Positions 1-7,762 of a stretch of 18,236 nt of DNA are shown here, piece after piece (position 1 is the first letter of the stretch; every line of letters begins with the position of its first letter). A program made the position numbers and the translations under genes. Origin of the DNA: Thermodesulfovibrio sp. (GTDB taxonomy: Bacteria > Nitrospirota > Thermodesulfovibrionia > Thermodesulfovibrionales > JdFR-85); NCBI GenBank assembly GCA_027050975.1, contig JALUAR010000039.1:6047-24282 (forward strand). The letters run 5' to 3'. Below the pieces are notes generated by a model that saw nothing but the letters and a program-made list of their open reading frames with translations, was not told the origin of the DNA and made no database searches.

Positions 1-1447
1 GTCTCATGGCAAGATAGAAGCGTCTTCCCTTTCTGTTAATAAATAACACGATAGTTTGGTCTGGCTTTAGATTTGTAATAACCTTTTTCCAATCATCATA
101 GCCTTTGATCCTATGATTGTCAACCTCTTGTATAACATCACCCTTCTTGATTCCTGCATCCTGAGCAGCACTACCAGTCAGCACATCAAGCACCACCACT
201 CCTTTCTCTGTCGGCGGAAGACCGATCTGCCTTGCAATCGAAGGGGTCAGTTCCGTTACAGTCAACCCGATCTCCAGGTCATCAGACTCCTCCTTGGGTA
301 CTATGGTAGATACCTCAGAGAACTCTCCTGGAAGTTCCGCTACACTGGCCAGCAGGGTCTTGACCCGTCCCTTCCGCACCACCTTAACCTTTACCTTCGA
401 CCCCACCTTGCTCTGCGCCACAAGATTTCTGAGGCTGGCCACATTTCTGATCTCTCTACCATTAAACTCTATGATTACATCTCCTCTTCTTATTCCGCTT
501 TTTTCAGCAGGACTATCTCTAAATACATCACTAACCAGGGCTCCTGCAGCCCTTTTCAGACCAAACTTCTCTGCCAGTTCAGGCGTAAGGTCCTGTATCG
601 TAACCCCAAGCCATCCCCTTACCACCTTGCCTCTCTTCTTTAACTGCTCCATCACGGTCTTCACCATATTGCTTGGAACAGCAAAACCAATTCCCTGATA
701 CCCGCCACTGCGGGAGAAGATGGCTGTATTTATACCTATCAATTCTCCCCTGACGTTCACCAGAGGGCCACCTGAGTTTCCGGGATTTATTGCTGCATCG
801 GTCTGAATAAAGTCCTCGTAGTCCGCAATACCAACATTTGCTCTACCGACGGCACTGATGATACCCATAGTGACGGTATGGCTCAGACCAAAGGGATTGC
901 CAATAGCCAGCACAAACTCACCAACCTTCAGATGGTCGGAATCTCCCCAGGGTATCGTTGGAAGCCCTTTCCCTTTTATCTTTATGAGGGCAAGATCGGT
1001 TTTCGGGTCAACTCCGATTACTTTTGCCTTGAAACTCCTTCTATCAAATAGTATTACCCTTATCTCATCAGCCTGCTCAATAACATGATGGTTGGTTATT
1101 ATGTATCCATCCTCAGAGACAATAACACCTGAACCAAGACTCTGCTCCTTCCATTTTTTAGGCCCCTTCTTGAAGGGATTGAAAAAGTCAAAGAGGGGAT
1201 CATTAAAAAGTTTCGGTTCTATTCCACGATAGGTCTTGGTAGTGGATATATTGACTACCGCAGGAGAAACACTTTCGACAATATCCGAGAAAGCCTTGCT
1301 TTTGTCTACAATCTTCTTGGATATTATTGGAGGCCTGAATTCAATCTTTTGTTCAATCCGGCGCTCGGATATTATATAATAGGATATTCCTCCGAGGATA
1401 AAACCTATAAGTAAAATTAATACACCTAAAACTATCTTCTTTTTCAT
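1..1447 (-). CDS. htrA: HtrA/Do-family periplasmic serine protease (DegP/DegQ-like), C-terminal end cut by window
   Basis: ATP-independent protease/chaperone that degrades or holds misfolded envelope proteins. Read from an ATG at 1447, the frame stays open for 482 codons to the window edge; family members are usually 450-500 residues, so only a few residues should be missing. Residues 1-27 are a lysine-rich start plus a hydrophobic segment (signal anchor or uncleaved signal). The trypsin-like domain carries a full triad: His121 in TNHHVIE, Asp151 in DPKTDLAL and Ser225 in GNSGGPL. PDZ1 starts near residue 278 (GWLGVTI) and PDZ2 near 390, so it has the two-PDZ Do architecture. The gene diverges from serC. 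No Shine-Dalgarno sequence is visible; a promoter lies immediately upstream. Family assignment is firm, but DegP, DegQ and MucD cannot be told apart here. Confidence 0.93.
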   Translation of the reverse strand, partial: MKKKIVLGVLILLIGFILGGISYYIISERRIEQKIEFRPPIISKKIVDKSKAFSDIVESVSPAVVNISTTKTYRGIEPKLFNDPLFDFFNPFKKGPKKWKEQSLGSGVIVSEDGYIITNHHVIEQADEIRVILFDRRSFKAKVIGVDPKTDLALIKIKGKGLPTIPWGDSDHLKVGEFVLAIGNPFGLSHTVTMGIISAVGRANVGIADYEDFIQTDAAINPGNSGGPLVNVRGELIGINTAIFSRSGGYQGIGFAVPSNMVKTVMEQLKKRGKVVRGWLGVTIQDLTPELAEKFGLKRAAGALVSDVFRDSPAEKSGIRRGDVIIEFNGREIRNVASLRNLVAQSKVGSKVKVKVVRKGRVKTLLASVAELPGEFSEVSTIVPKEESDDLEIGLTVTELTPSIARQIGLPPTEKGVVVLDVLTGSAAQDAGIKKGDVIQEVDNHRIKGYDDWKKVITNLKPDQTIVLFINRKGRRFYLAMR

Positions 1448-1454
1448 TAATTTT

Positions 1455-1484
1455 ATTATAATAATCAGGTTGTAATAAATGCAA
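1455..1484 (-). promoter_or_regulatory. Sigma70-like promoter for the HtrA gene
   Basis: On the minus strand, TTGCAT (1479-1484) and a perfect TATAAT (1455-1460) are separated by 18 bp. The predicted transcription start, about 1448, is next to the ATG at 1447, so the transcript would be leaderless or nearly so. That agrees with the absence of a Shine-Dalgarno sequence. The promoter is inferred from consensus match only. Confidence 0.5.
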
Positions 1485-1562
1485 AATCAGAGTTCTTTGG
1501 TCATGTATTGCTATATAGACCAAGCTGTTTTTTTCGACCAGAATACATGTTCTTACATAGCG

Positions 1563-1568
1563 TATAAT
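1563..1568 (+). promoter_or_regulatory. Possible -10 box for the serC operon
   Basis: A perfect TATAAT lies 31 bases before the serC ATG. No good -35 box sits at 16-18 bp. Immediately upstream are inverted repeats (1497-1523 and 1502/1542), so an activator-dependent promoter is possible. The region is AT-rich, so a chance match is also possible. Confidence 0.35.
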
Positions 1569-1599
1569 TATTCACTGCTAAAAAGAGGAGGAACATATT

Positions 1600-2682
1600 A
1601 TGTCACGGGTATATAATTTCAGTGCGGGACCGGCCATGTTGCCTGAGGAGGTAATGAAACAGGCTGCTTCTGAGATGTTAGACTGGCGTGGCTCAGGCAT
1701 GTCTGTAATGGAGATGAGTCACAGGAGCAAGGAGTTTGTATCTATTGCAGAGAAGGCAGAGGCAGACCTGAGGGAACTCCTTGAGGTTCCAGACAACTAC
1801 AAGATTCTCTTTCTTCAGGGTGGTGCCTCAAGTCAGTTTGCCATGGTTCCCATGAATCTTCTAAGAGGTAAAGATACCGCTGATTATATAAACACCGGAT
1901 ACTGGTCAAAAAAGGCAATTGCTGAGGCAAAAAGATTCTGTAATGTAAACATTGCAGCCACAAGCGAAGATACAAACTTTACTACCATTCCACCCAGGGA
2001 CTCCTGGACTCTAAATCCTGACGCAGCATATGTCCATTACACTCCTAATGAGACAATAGGTGGTGTGGAATTTCATGAAATTCCGGATGTGGGAGATGTG
2101 CCTCTTGTGGCTGATATGTCTTCAACCATATTATCCCGTCCTATTGATGTTTCGAAATTCGGGTTAATCTACGCCGGTGCCCAGAAAAACATAGGACCCG
2201 CAGGACTCACCATAGTCATAGTAAGGGACGATCTCATCGGAGAGGCCCTTCCCGGCACACCCACTATGTTCAACTACGAAACCCATGCAAAGGCCGGCTC
2301 CATGTACAACACCCCTCCAACCTATAGCTGGTATATAGCTGGGTTGGTATTTGAATGGATAAAACGCAAGGGTGGCCTTAAGGCCATGGCAGAGCTTAAC
2401 AAGCGCAAGGCTGAAAAGCTCTATGCCTATATCGACAACTCTGACTTTTATAACAATCCCGTTGATCCAAGCTGTCGTTCCTGGATGAACATCCCCTTTA
2501 CCCTGGCCAATCCCGAGCTTGACTCCAGGTTTCTTGAACAGGCAAAGGAGGCCGGCCTGGTTAATCTCAAAGGCCACCGTTCAGTAGGAGGAATGCGTGC
2601 AAGTATATACAATGCAATGCCTGAAGAGGGAGTAGATGCCCTGATAGAATTCATGAAGAGCTTTGAACAGAAATACGGATAA
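1600..2682 (+). CDS. serC: Phosphoserine aminotransferase SerC
   Basis: PLP enzyme of the class-V aminotransferase fold. It converts 3-phosphohydroxypyruvate plus glutamate to phosphoserine and 2-oxoglutarate, the second step of serine synthesis, and can also act on the 4-phosphothreonine substrate of pyridoxine synthesis. The product is 360 residues, the normal length (E. coli 362). Visible landmarks are the N-terminal YNFSAGPAMLP, GGASSQF near residue 75 (phosphate-binding loop), VADMSS before the lysine, and the Schiff-base Lys196 in AGAQKNIGPAG. The C-terminus carries the family HRSVGGMRASIYNA. A strong GAGGAGG at 1585-1591 precedes the ATG. It is followed by serA, the preceding enzyme of the same pathway, so the pair supplies serine from 3-phosphoglycerate. 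Confidence 0.97.
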   Translation: MSRVYNFSAGPAMLPEEVMKQAASEMLDWRGSGMSVMEMSHRSKEFVSIAEKAEADLRELLEVPDNYKILFLQGGASSQFAMVPMNLLRGKDTADYINTGYWSKKAIAEAKRFCNVNIAATSEDTNFTTIPPRDSWTLNPDAAYVHYTPNETIGGVEFHEIPDVGDVPLVADMSSTILSRPIDVSKFGLIYAGAQKNIGPAGLTIVIVRDDLIGEALPGTPTMFNYETHAKAGSMYNTPPTYSWYIAGLVFEWIKRKGGLKAMAELNKRKAEKLYAYIDNSDFYNNPVDPSCRSWMNIPFTLANPELDSRFLEQAKEAGLVNLKGHRSVGGMRASIYNAMPEEGVDALIEFMKSFEQKYG

Positions 2683-2727
2683 TCTGTACCAATGGATATT
2701 GTGTTATTACAATCAGGGAGTGGCTTT

Positions 2728-2755
2728 TTGACTACAAACCAGCACAAAATATACT
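2728..2755 (+). promoter_or_regulatory. Sigma70-like promoter directly upstream of serA
   Basis: TTGACT (2728-2733) and TATACT (2750-2755) are separated by 16 bp, inside the 98-bp serC-serA gap. The expected start near 2762 falls at the AGAGGAGGA ribosome binding site (2762-2770), giving a leader of about 19 nt. serA can therefore probably be transcribed separately from serC. This is a consensus-based inference. Confidence 0.55.
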
Positions 2756-2780
2756 GGATAAAGAGGAGGATAGAGAAAAA

Positions 2781-4358
2781 ATGAAGGTTCTCGTCAGTGA
2801 CAACATCTCTCCCAAAGGTGTTGAAATCATGAAGAAGGCAGGCCTTGAGGTGGATGTAAAAACAGGAATGAGCCCTGAAGAACTCAAGGCATGTATCGGG
2901 GAATATCATGGTCTGGTAATAAGGAGTGCCACAAAGGTAACAAAAGAGATTATAGAGGCAGCAACCAATCTCAAGGTTATAGGTAGAGCAGGCTCCGGCC
3001 TTGACAATGTTGATAAAGAGGCAGCCACCAAAAGGGGAATAGTGGTGATGAACACCCCGGGAGGTAACACGATTACCACTGCCGAGCATGCCATAGCAAT
3101 GATGTTCGCCCTTGCCAGAAATATACCCCAGGCAACTCAGTCAATGAAAGAGGGTAAGTGGGAGAAAAAGAAATTCATGGGAGTGGAACTTTTCAACAAG
3201 ACCCTTGGTATTCTTGGACTCGGAAACATCGGCTCCCAGGTAGCTCGAAGGGCTCAAGGGTTACAGATGAATGTCATTGGCTATGATCCCTTCCTCAGTG
3301 ACGAACGGGCACGAGAGCTTGGCTTAGAAAAGGTAACACTGGAAGAACTGTTTGAAAGATCAGACTTTATCACAATTCATACCCCTCTTACACCTGAGAC
3401 AAAGAATCTCATCAATCGTGAGACCATAAAAACCATGAAGGATGGTGTAAGAATAATCAACTGCGCCAGGGGAGGAATAATAAACGAGAAGGATCTGTAT
3501 GAGGCCCTTGAGGCAGGAAAGGTTGCCGGTGCTGCCCTTGATGTTTTCGAAAAGGAACCACCGGAGGACTTAACACTCATAAAACATGAGAAGGTTATCT
3601 GCACACCCCACTTAGGCGCCTCAACTAAAGAGGCTCAGGAGAACGTGGCTGTAGCAATAGCCGAACAGATAGTGGATTATCTGCTTCAGGGCACTATAAG
3701 GAACGCCGTAAACTTCCCGTCCATACCGGCTGATCAGGTTCCCCATCTAAGACCATATATCAATCTTGCAGAAATCCTTGGCAAGTTTACTGCTCAGGTC
3801 TATGAAGGAGGCGTTACCGAAGTTACCCTCGAGTACAGGGGAGAGGCAACCGAAATAGATACGAAACCCGTTACCATAGCTGCGCTGAAGGGACTTCTGG
3901 AGCCGATCCTTACTGAAACAGTCAATTTCGTGAATGCACCGATTATTGCCAAAGAACGCGGAATAGAGGTTAAGGAGACAAAAAGCCCTGACTCTGGCGA
4001 CTATTACACAATGCTTGTGATGAGGGTAAAGGCGAACGGCCAGGCAAACGAGGTTTTTGGTACCCTCTATGGCAAAAAAGAGCCTCGAATCATCAGAATC
4101 GACAACTTCCCGGTGGAGATAGTTCCCGAGGGCACAATGCTGTTTATTTACAACAACGACCGTCCGGGGGTTATTGGTAACATAGGAACACTCCTTGGCA
4201 AGAATGATATAAACATTGCAAGAATGCACTTCGGAAGAGAAAGCAGAGGAGGTATGGCTATCTCAGTTGTAAATGTAGATACCGAGGTGAGTGATGAACT
4301 CCTCAAGGAGATAAGACAGTTACCTAATATTATCTCCGTTAAAGTAATAAAACTTTAG
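2781..4358 (+). CDS. serA: D-3-phosphoglycerate dehydrogenase SerA (long form with ASB and ACT domains)
   Basis: First committed step of serine synthesis: NAD-dependent oxidation of 3-phosphoglycerate to 3-phosphohydroxypyruvate. At 525 residues it is the long type, like the roughly 528-residue mycobacterial enzyme, rather than the 410-residue E. coli form. Substrate-binding segments (about 1-98 and 290-310) flank a Rossmann domain with GLGNIG at 146-151. The catalytic set is Arg230 (NCARGGIIN), Glu259 (FEKEPP) and His277 (TPHLGAST). Residues about 315-450 form the allosteric substrate-binding (ASB) domain. From about 453 there is an ACT domain (NNDRPGVIGNIGTLL), the usual site of serine feedback inhibition. 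The ribosome site GAGGAGGA lies about 10 bases before the ATG. Confidence 0.97.
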   Translation: MKVLVSDNISPKGVEIMKKAGLEVDVKTGMSPEELKACIGEYHGLVIRSATKVTKEIIEAATNLKVIGRAGSGLDNVDKEAATKRGIVVMNTPGGNTITTAEHAIAMMFALARNIPQATQSMKEGKWEKKKFMGVELFNKTLGILGLGNIGSQVARRAQGLQMNVIGYDPFLSDERARELGLEKVTLEELFERSDFITIHTPLTPETKNLINRETIKTMKDGVRIINCARGGIINEKDLYEALEAGKVAGAALDVFEKEPPEDLTLIKHEKVICTPHLGASTKEAQENVAVAIAEQIVDYLLQGTIRNAVNFPSIPADQVPHLRPYINLAEILGKFTAQVYEGGVTEVTLEYRGEATEIDTKPVTIAALKGLLEPILTETVNFVNAPIIAKERGIEVKETKSPDSGDYYTMLVMRVKANGQANEVFGTLYGKKEPRIIRIDNFPVEIVPEGTMLFIYNNDRPGVIGNIGTLLGKNDINIARMHFGRESRGGMAISVVNVDTEVSDELLKEIRQLPNIISVKVIKL

Positions 4359-4394
4359 AACAGCGAACATTGAACATTTTCAGGAGGTTTATAA

Positions 4395-5687
4395 ATGGCT
4401 AAAGCGGTTGTCATATTAGGGGCTCAATGGGGAGACGAAGGAAAGGGAAAGATCGTTGATGCCCTTACAGAGAAGGCTGATGTTGTTGCCCGCTACCAGG
4501 GAGGACACAATGCCGGTCATACCGTTGTAATCGGAGAGGAGACTTTTATCCTCCACCTTATCCCTTCGGGTATTCTTCATGAAGACAAGCTCTGCATTAT
4601 CGGAAATGGTGTTGTAATAAACCCCTCAGCACTTATAGAAGAGATAAACGGTCTCAAGGAACGTGGCATAAAGGTAAACAGAAATCTCAGAATAAGCAAG
4701 AATGCCCATCTCATAATGCCTTATCATATGGCTATAGAGCGGGAAAAGGAGGCATTAAAGGGAAAGAAGAAGATCGGGACCACGGGAAGGGGAATCGGAC
4801 CTGCCTATATGGATAAAATGGCAAGAGTGGGTATCAGGGTTGCAGACCTGTTATACCCTGAGGTTTTGAAGGAGAAGATCGAGGCAAATCTTAGAGATGT
4901 GAACTTTCTTCTTTCCAACCTTTACAAAGCCGACACTTTCACTACAGAAGAGATATACAACGAGTACATTGGCTATGCGGAAATCCTTGCAAACTATATA
5001 GATGACACGGATATCCTTATCAACAGACTTCTTGATGAAGGGAAAAATGTCCTTTTCGAAGGAGCACAGGGCACTCTCCTGGATATAGACCATGGAACAT
5101 ACCCTTATGTCACATCATCATCTGCTACAGCAGGAGGTGTATGTACCGGACTTGGCATAGGCCCGACCAAAATCGACACAGTGCTTGGAGTTGTAAAGGC
5201 ATACACTACGAGGGTAGGTGGTGGTCCATTTCCCACGGAGATTCATGACGAATTCGGTGAGAAGCTAAGAGAAAGGGGAGGAGAGTTCGGTGCTACAACA
5301 GGCAGACCGAGAAGATGCGGCTGGCTGGATATGGTGGCTCTGAGGCATGCCGTAAGGATAAACGGGCTCGGTGGCCTGATTATAACAAAGCTGGATATCC
5401 TTGACGGTTTGGAAAAGATAAAGGTCTGTTTCGGTTACGAATACAATGGGAAGGTATATGAAGATTTTCCAAAGGAACTTTCCGTGCTTGAAGGCTGTAA
5501 ACCCATATACAAAGAGTACGAAGGCTGGCATGAGGCAACCCTTGGTGTTAATGAGTACGACGCTCTGCCTGATAACGCAAAAAAGTATATTGAGATGATA
5601 GAGGACAGTCTCGGGGTTCCTGTAGACATCATATCTACTGGACAGAAGCGTGATGACATAATAATCCGCAAAGTACATTTCGATTAA
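4395..5687 (+). CDS. purA: Adenylosuccinate synthetase PurA
   Basis: GTP-dependent ligase joining IMP and aspartate to adenylosuccinate, the first of two steps from IMP to AMP. The 430-residue length is typical. The N-terminal QWGDEGKGK (11-19) contains the catalytic Asp14, GHNAGHTV (37-44) contains the catalytic His42, GTTGRGIGP (128-136) is the IMP-binding loop, and TTRVGGGPFPTE and ISTGQKRDD near the C-terminus match the aspartate- and GTP-binding regions. CAGGAGG precedes the ATG by 7 bases. The stop codon overlaps the next start as TAATG, so the PilZ gene downstream is probably translationally coupled. Confidence 0.97.
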   Translation: MAKAVVILGAQWGDEGKGKIVDALTEKADVVARYQGGHNAGHTVVIGEETFILHLIPSGILHEDKLCIIGNGVVINPSALIEEINGLKERGIKVNRNLRISKNAHLIMPYHMAIEREKEALKGKKKIGTTGRGIGPAYMDKMARVGIRVADLLYPEVLKEKIEANLRDVNFLLSNLYKADTFTTEEIYNEYIGYAEILANYIDDTDILINRLLDEGKNVLFEGAQGTLLDIDHGTYPYVTSSSATAGGVCTGLGIGPTKIDTVLGVVKAYTTRVGGGPFPTEIHDEFGEKLRERGGEFGATTGRPRRCGWLDMVALRHAVRINGLGGLIITKLDILDGLEKIKVCFGYEYNGKVYEDFPKELSVLEGCKPIYKEYEGWHEATLGVNEYDALPDNAKKYIEMIEDSLGVPVDIISTGQKRDDIIIRKVHFD

Positions 5688-6184
5688 TGTCAAAGAGAAG
5701 GTATAAAAGATATACAAAAAGGCTTGAAACTGAGTTCTCTGCCGCAAACATGACATATAAGGGGATATCCTCTGACCTCTCCGAAAAGGGTCTGTTTATA
5801 AGAACACAACATGGCTTTGTCCCGGGAACAAAAATCAATATAAAACTACTGCTTCCTGATGGAACCATATCTCATCTTAAAGGGATAGTAAGAAGGACCG
5901 TCAAAACCCCACACCGATTCGTAAAAAACGGAATGGGTATAGAATTGATTGAGACAGATATTCATTATGAGAACTTTCTCATGGAGGAACTGATAGGATA
6001 TGACAGAGCAGCCAAGCCGCAAAGCCCCACTCCCGAGGATTCTCCCAAGCCCGAGGCTTCTCCTCCCAAAGATGAATTTGTGATTGTCTCATGTCCTTCA
6101 TGTGGAGTAAAGAACAAGGTTTCCAAGAAGAAGATCTCCCTTAAACCGCGATGTGGAAGGTGTGGAACATACTTAACCTTGTAG
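5687..6184 (+). CDS. PilZ-domain protein with C-terminal zinc ribbon
   Basis: The first ~100 residues look like a PilZ domain, the c-di-GMP receptor fold. There is an arginine-rich start with RxxxR spacing (R4/R8/R12), and DLSEKG at 30-35 matches the D/N-x-S-x-x-G signature that contacts the ligand. Residues 110-130 are a proline-rich linker. Residues 131-165 hold two CxxC pairs (Cys136/139 and Cys156/159) like a small zinc ribbon of the MJ0042/thioredoxin-2 N-terminal kind. No membrane segment is seen. The start overlaps the purA stop by one base and the end overlaps comF by 34 bases. Output target unknown: c-di-GMP binding is expected from the family, and the ribbon may mediate protein or nucleic-acid contact. 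Confidence 0.8.
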   Translation: MSKRRYKRYTKRLETEFSAANMTYKGISSDLSEKGLFIRTQHGFVPGTKINIKLLLPDGTISHLKGIVRRTVKTPHRFVKNGMGIELIETDIHYENFLMEELIGYDRAAKPQSPTPEDSPKPEASPPKDEFVIVSCPSCGVKNKVSKKKISLKPRCGRCGTYLTL

Positions 6185-6864
6185 TTCCCGAGACCTGCCC
6201 CACCTGCCAGAAAGAGAGTGATTCCCCAGCCTCCTCACCCTTCTGCTCGTCCTGCTGGAACGACATATCCACAAGTCGGTCCCATCCGAGATGTCCCCTC
6301 TGTGGCACACCTCTGCCGTCTGATTATTCTTTCAGTTGTCTGTCCTGCAAGGCCAAACCTCCGAAATATGATAGGCTCTTTGTCTTTGGCAATTATGAGG
6401 GTGGCCTGAGAGAGGCCATACATCTTCTTAAGTTCACCGGGCTGAAAAGACTGTCGAACCCCCTGGGGAATTTACTCAACTCCATATCTCTACCAAGAGT
6501 AGATGCCATAGTACCTGTTCCATTAAGTAAGAAAAGACTCATTGAAAGGGGATTTAATCAGAGTCATCTCCTTGCCAGGGCACTTTCTGAAAAACTCTCC
6601 ACAAAAGTTGTTCCCGATCTTCTTATAAAAACAAAACACACACCTGCCCAGAGCCTTCTTGACAGAAAAGAACGCCTCAGGAATCAAAAAGGTGCCTTTG
6701 CAATACAAAAACGGAAAGACAAGAGGATTCCTGGTACGGTTTTACTGGTTGACGATGTGATAACCACAGGTGCTACAATGAATGAATGCTCCAAGGTATT
6801 GAAAAGAGCCGGAGTAAGAAGGGTGTATGCCGTTGTATTGGCAAAAGCAGGGGAGGAGCTATAA
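6151..6864 (+). CDS. comF: ComF-family amidophosphoribosyltransferase-like protein
   Basis: ComF/GntX family: an N-terminal zinc-binding region followed by a type-I phosphoribosyltransferase fold. Four CxxC pairs lie at Cys16/19, 32/35, 48/51 and 63/66. The PRPP-binding motif VLLVDDVITTGAT is at 197-209, preceded by VPVPLSKKRLIERGFNQ (121-137), a ComF hallmark. At 237 residues it is full length. In naturally competent bacteria ComF helps bring single-stranded DNA into the cytoplasm; elsewhere the role is unclear. The ATG at 6151 is inside the pilZ gene. It has no good Shine-Dalgarno sequence, but the N-terminus fits the family (short hydrophobic lead into the first CxxC), so coupling to pilZ translation is likely. 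Confidence 0.9.
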   Translation: MWKVWNILNLVVPETCPTCQKESDSPASSPFCSSCWNDISTSRSHPRCPLCGTPLPSDYSFSCLSCKAKPPKYDRLFVFGNYEGGLREAIHLLKFTGLKRLSNPLGNLLNSISLPRVDAIVPVPLSKKRLIERGFNQSHLLARALSEKLSTKVVPDLLIKTKHTPAQSLLDRKERLRNQKGAFAIQKRKDKRIPGTVLLVDDVITTGATMNECSKVLKRAGVRRVYAVVLAKAGEEL

Positions 6865-6870
6865 GTTATT

Positions 6871-6900
6871 TTGAGTTATGGATTTTTATTTGCTTATAAT
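6871..6900 (+). promoter_or_regulatory. Sigma70-like promoter for mobA-tatA-alr-UPF0182
   Basis: TTGAGT (6871-6876) and a perfect TATAAT (6895-6900) are separated by 18 bp, in the 101-bp gap between comF and mobA. The predicted start is near 6907, giving a leader of about 60 nt before the mobA ATG. It is the only large gap in this gene run, so it plausibly drives the four downstream genes. Confidence 0.55.
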
Positions 6901-6965
6901 TCATTGTAGTAGAAATTGCTGTCCGATAAACTGAACAAAACATTTTGGGGCAAGGGGATGAAGCT

Positions 6966-7553
6966 ATGACGGGTATTATCCTCGCAGGGGGATCAAACAG
7001 GAGATTTCCCATACCGAAATCCCTGATTAAGGTATCCGGGCAAAGGATCATTGAGCGCACTATCGGTATTTTTCAGGGGCTATTTAGAGATACACTGATC
7101 AGCACCAATACTCCTGATATCCTTTTCTATCTGAGAAGGCGAATGATAGGAGATATTTATCCTTCAACAGGTCCTCTAACCGGTATATTTTCGACACTAC
7201 TGAATATATCAACGGAACATGCCTTTGTGGTTGCCTGTGATATGCCCTTTATCAGACAGGAACTGATAGAATACATTATAGGGGTCCAAACAAAGGCATC
7301 CGTTGTGGTCTGCCGTTGGGGTGGAATAATCCATCCCCTTTTTGGTATATATAGCAGAGGCATTATCAATGAGATAGAGCAGGTGATCAGGCAGGGTAAT
7401 ATAAGCCTCCTGGAGTTCATCGAAAATATTGACACACACATAGTTGAAGAAGGAGAGATAAAAAATATAGACCCGAAGGGGGAGAGTTTTGTTAATATAA
7501 ATACACCAGATGATTTTAACAAATATATAGGAGGAAGGATATGTTTGGATTAG
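6966..7553 (+). CDS. mobA: Molybdenum cofactor guanylyltransferase MobA
   Basis: Transfers GMP from GTP to molybdopterin to make the MGD form of the cofactor. With the ATG at 6966 (AAGGGGAT at 6952-6959 as ribosome site) the product is 195 residues, the usual size. A TTG at 6945 would add seven residues but lacks a good ribosome site. The nucleotide-binding loop is LAGGSNRRF at 6-14 with Lys18; GPLTGI is at 69-74 and the metal-binding CDMPF at 91-95 (Asp92). One deviation: the usual glycine after R-F/M in the loop is proline here (RFPIPK), so a related NTP transferase for another sugar or cofactor cannot be excluded. Its end overlaps tatA by 13 bases. Confidence 0.82.
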   Translation: MTGIILAGGSNRRFPIPKSLIKVSGQRIIERTIGIFQGLFRDTLISTNTPDILFYLRRRMIGDIYPSTGPLTGIFSTLLNISTEHAFVVACDMPFIRQELIEYIIGVQTKASVVVCRWGGIIHPLFGIYSRGIINEIEQVIRQGNISLLEFIENIDTHIVEEGEIKNIDPKGESFVNINTPDDFNKYIGGRICLD

Positions 7554-7762
7554 GTATGCCAGAACTGATTATCATCCTGATAATTGTGGTGGTTCTGTTC
7601 GGTGCATCACGACTGCCTGAGCTTGGCAGAGGAATAGGACAGGCAATAAAAAACTTTAAAAAGGCCACCTCCGAACCGGACGAGATAGATGTAACCCCCA
7701 AAAAGCCTGTCGAAAAGGAATCCACAAACTCCACCCAGGAAGGACAAGAAGAAAAGGCATAA
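7541..7762 (+). CDS. tatA: Twin-arginine translocase subunit TatA/TatE
   Basis: A 73-residue pore-forming component of the Tat system, which exports folded, often cofactor-bearing proteins. The layout is classical: N-terminal FGLGMPELIIILIIVVVLF forms one membrane helix (about 5-22), then the FGASRLPELGRGIG hinge (21-34), an amphipathic helix to about 45 and a charged, disordered tail. The ribosome site AGGAGGAAGG lies just before the ATG, within the end of mobA. Because MGD-containing enzymes are typical Tat cargo, the overlap with mobA makes functional sense. No tatB or tatC is present in this window. Confidence 0.95.
   Translation: MFGLGMPELIIILIIVVVLFGASRLPELGRGIGQAIKNFKKATSEPDEIDVTPKKPVEKESTNSTQEGQEEKA

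Noticed and set aside
113..1088. Plus-strand frames opposite the HtrA gene
   Set aside because: They are antisense shadows of a clearly coding minus-strand protease with a complete catalytic triad.
1524..1540. T-rich run after an inverted repeat as a rho-independent terminator
   Set aside because: No plus-strand gene lies upstream and the hairpin loop is long and AT-rich, so a regulatory or chance repeat is more likely.
6865..6965. Small RNA or tRNA gene in the comF-mobA gap
   Set aside because: No cloverleaf or strong stem is visible; the gap is explained by a promoter and short leader.
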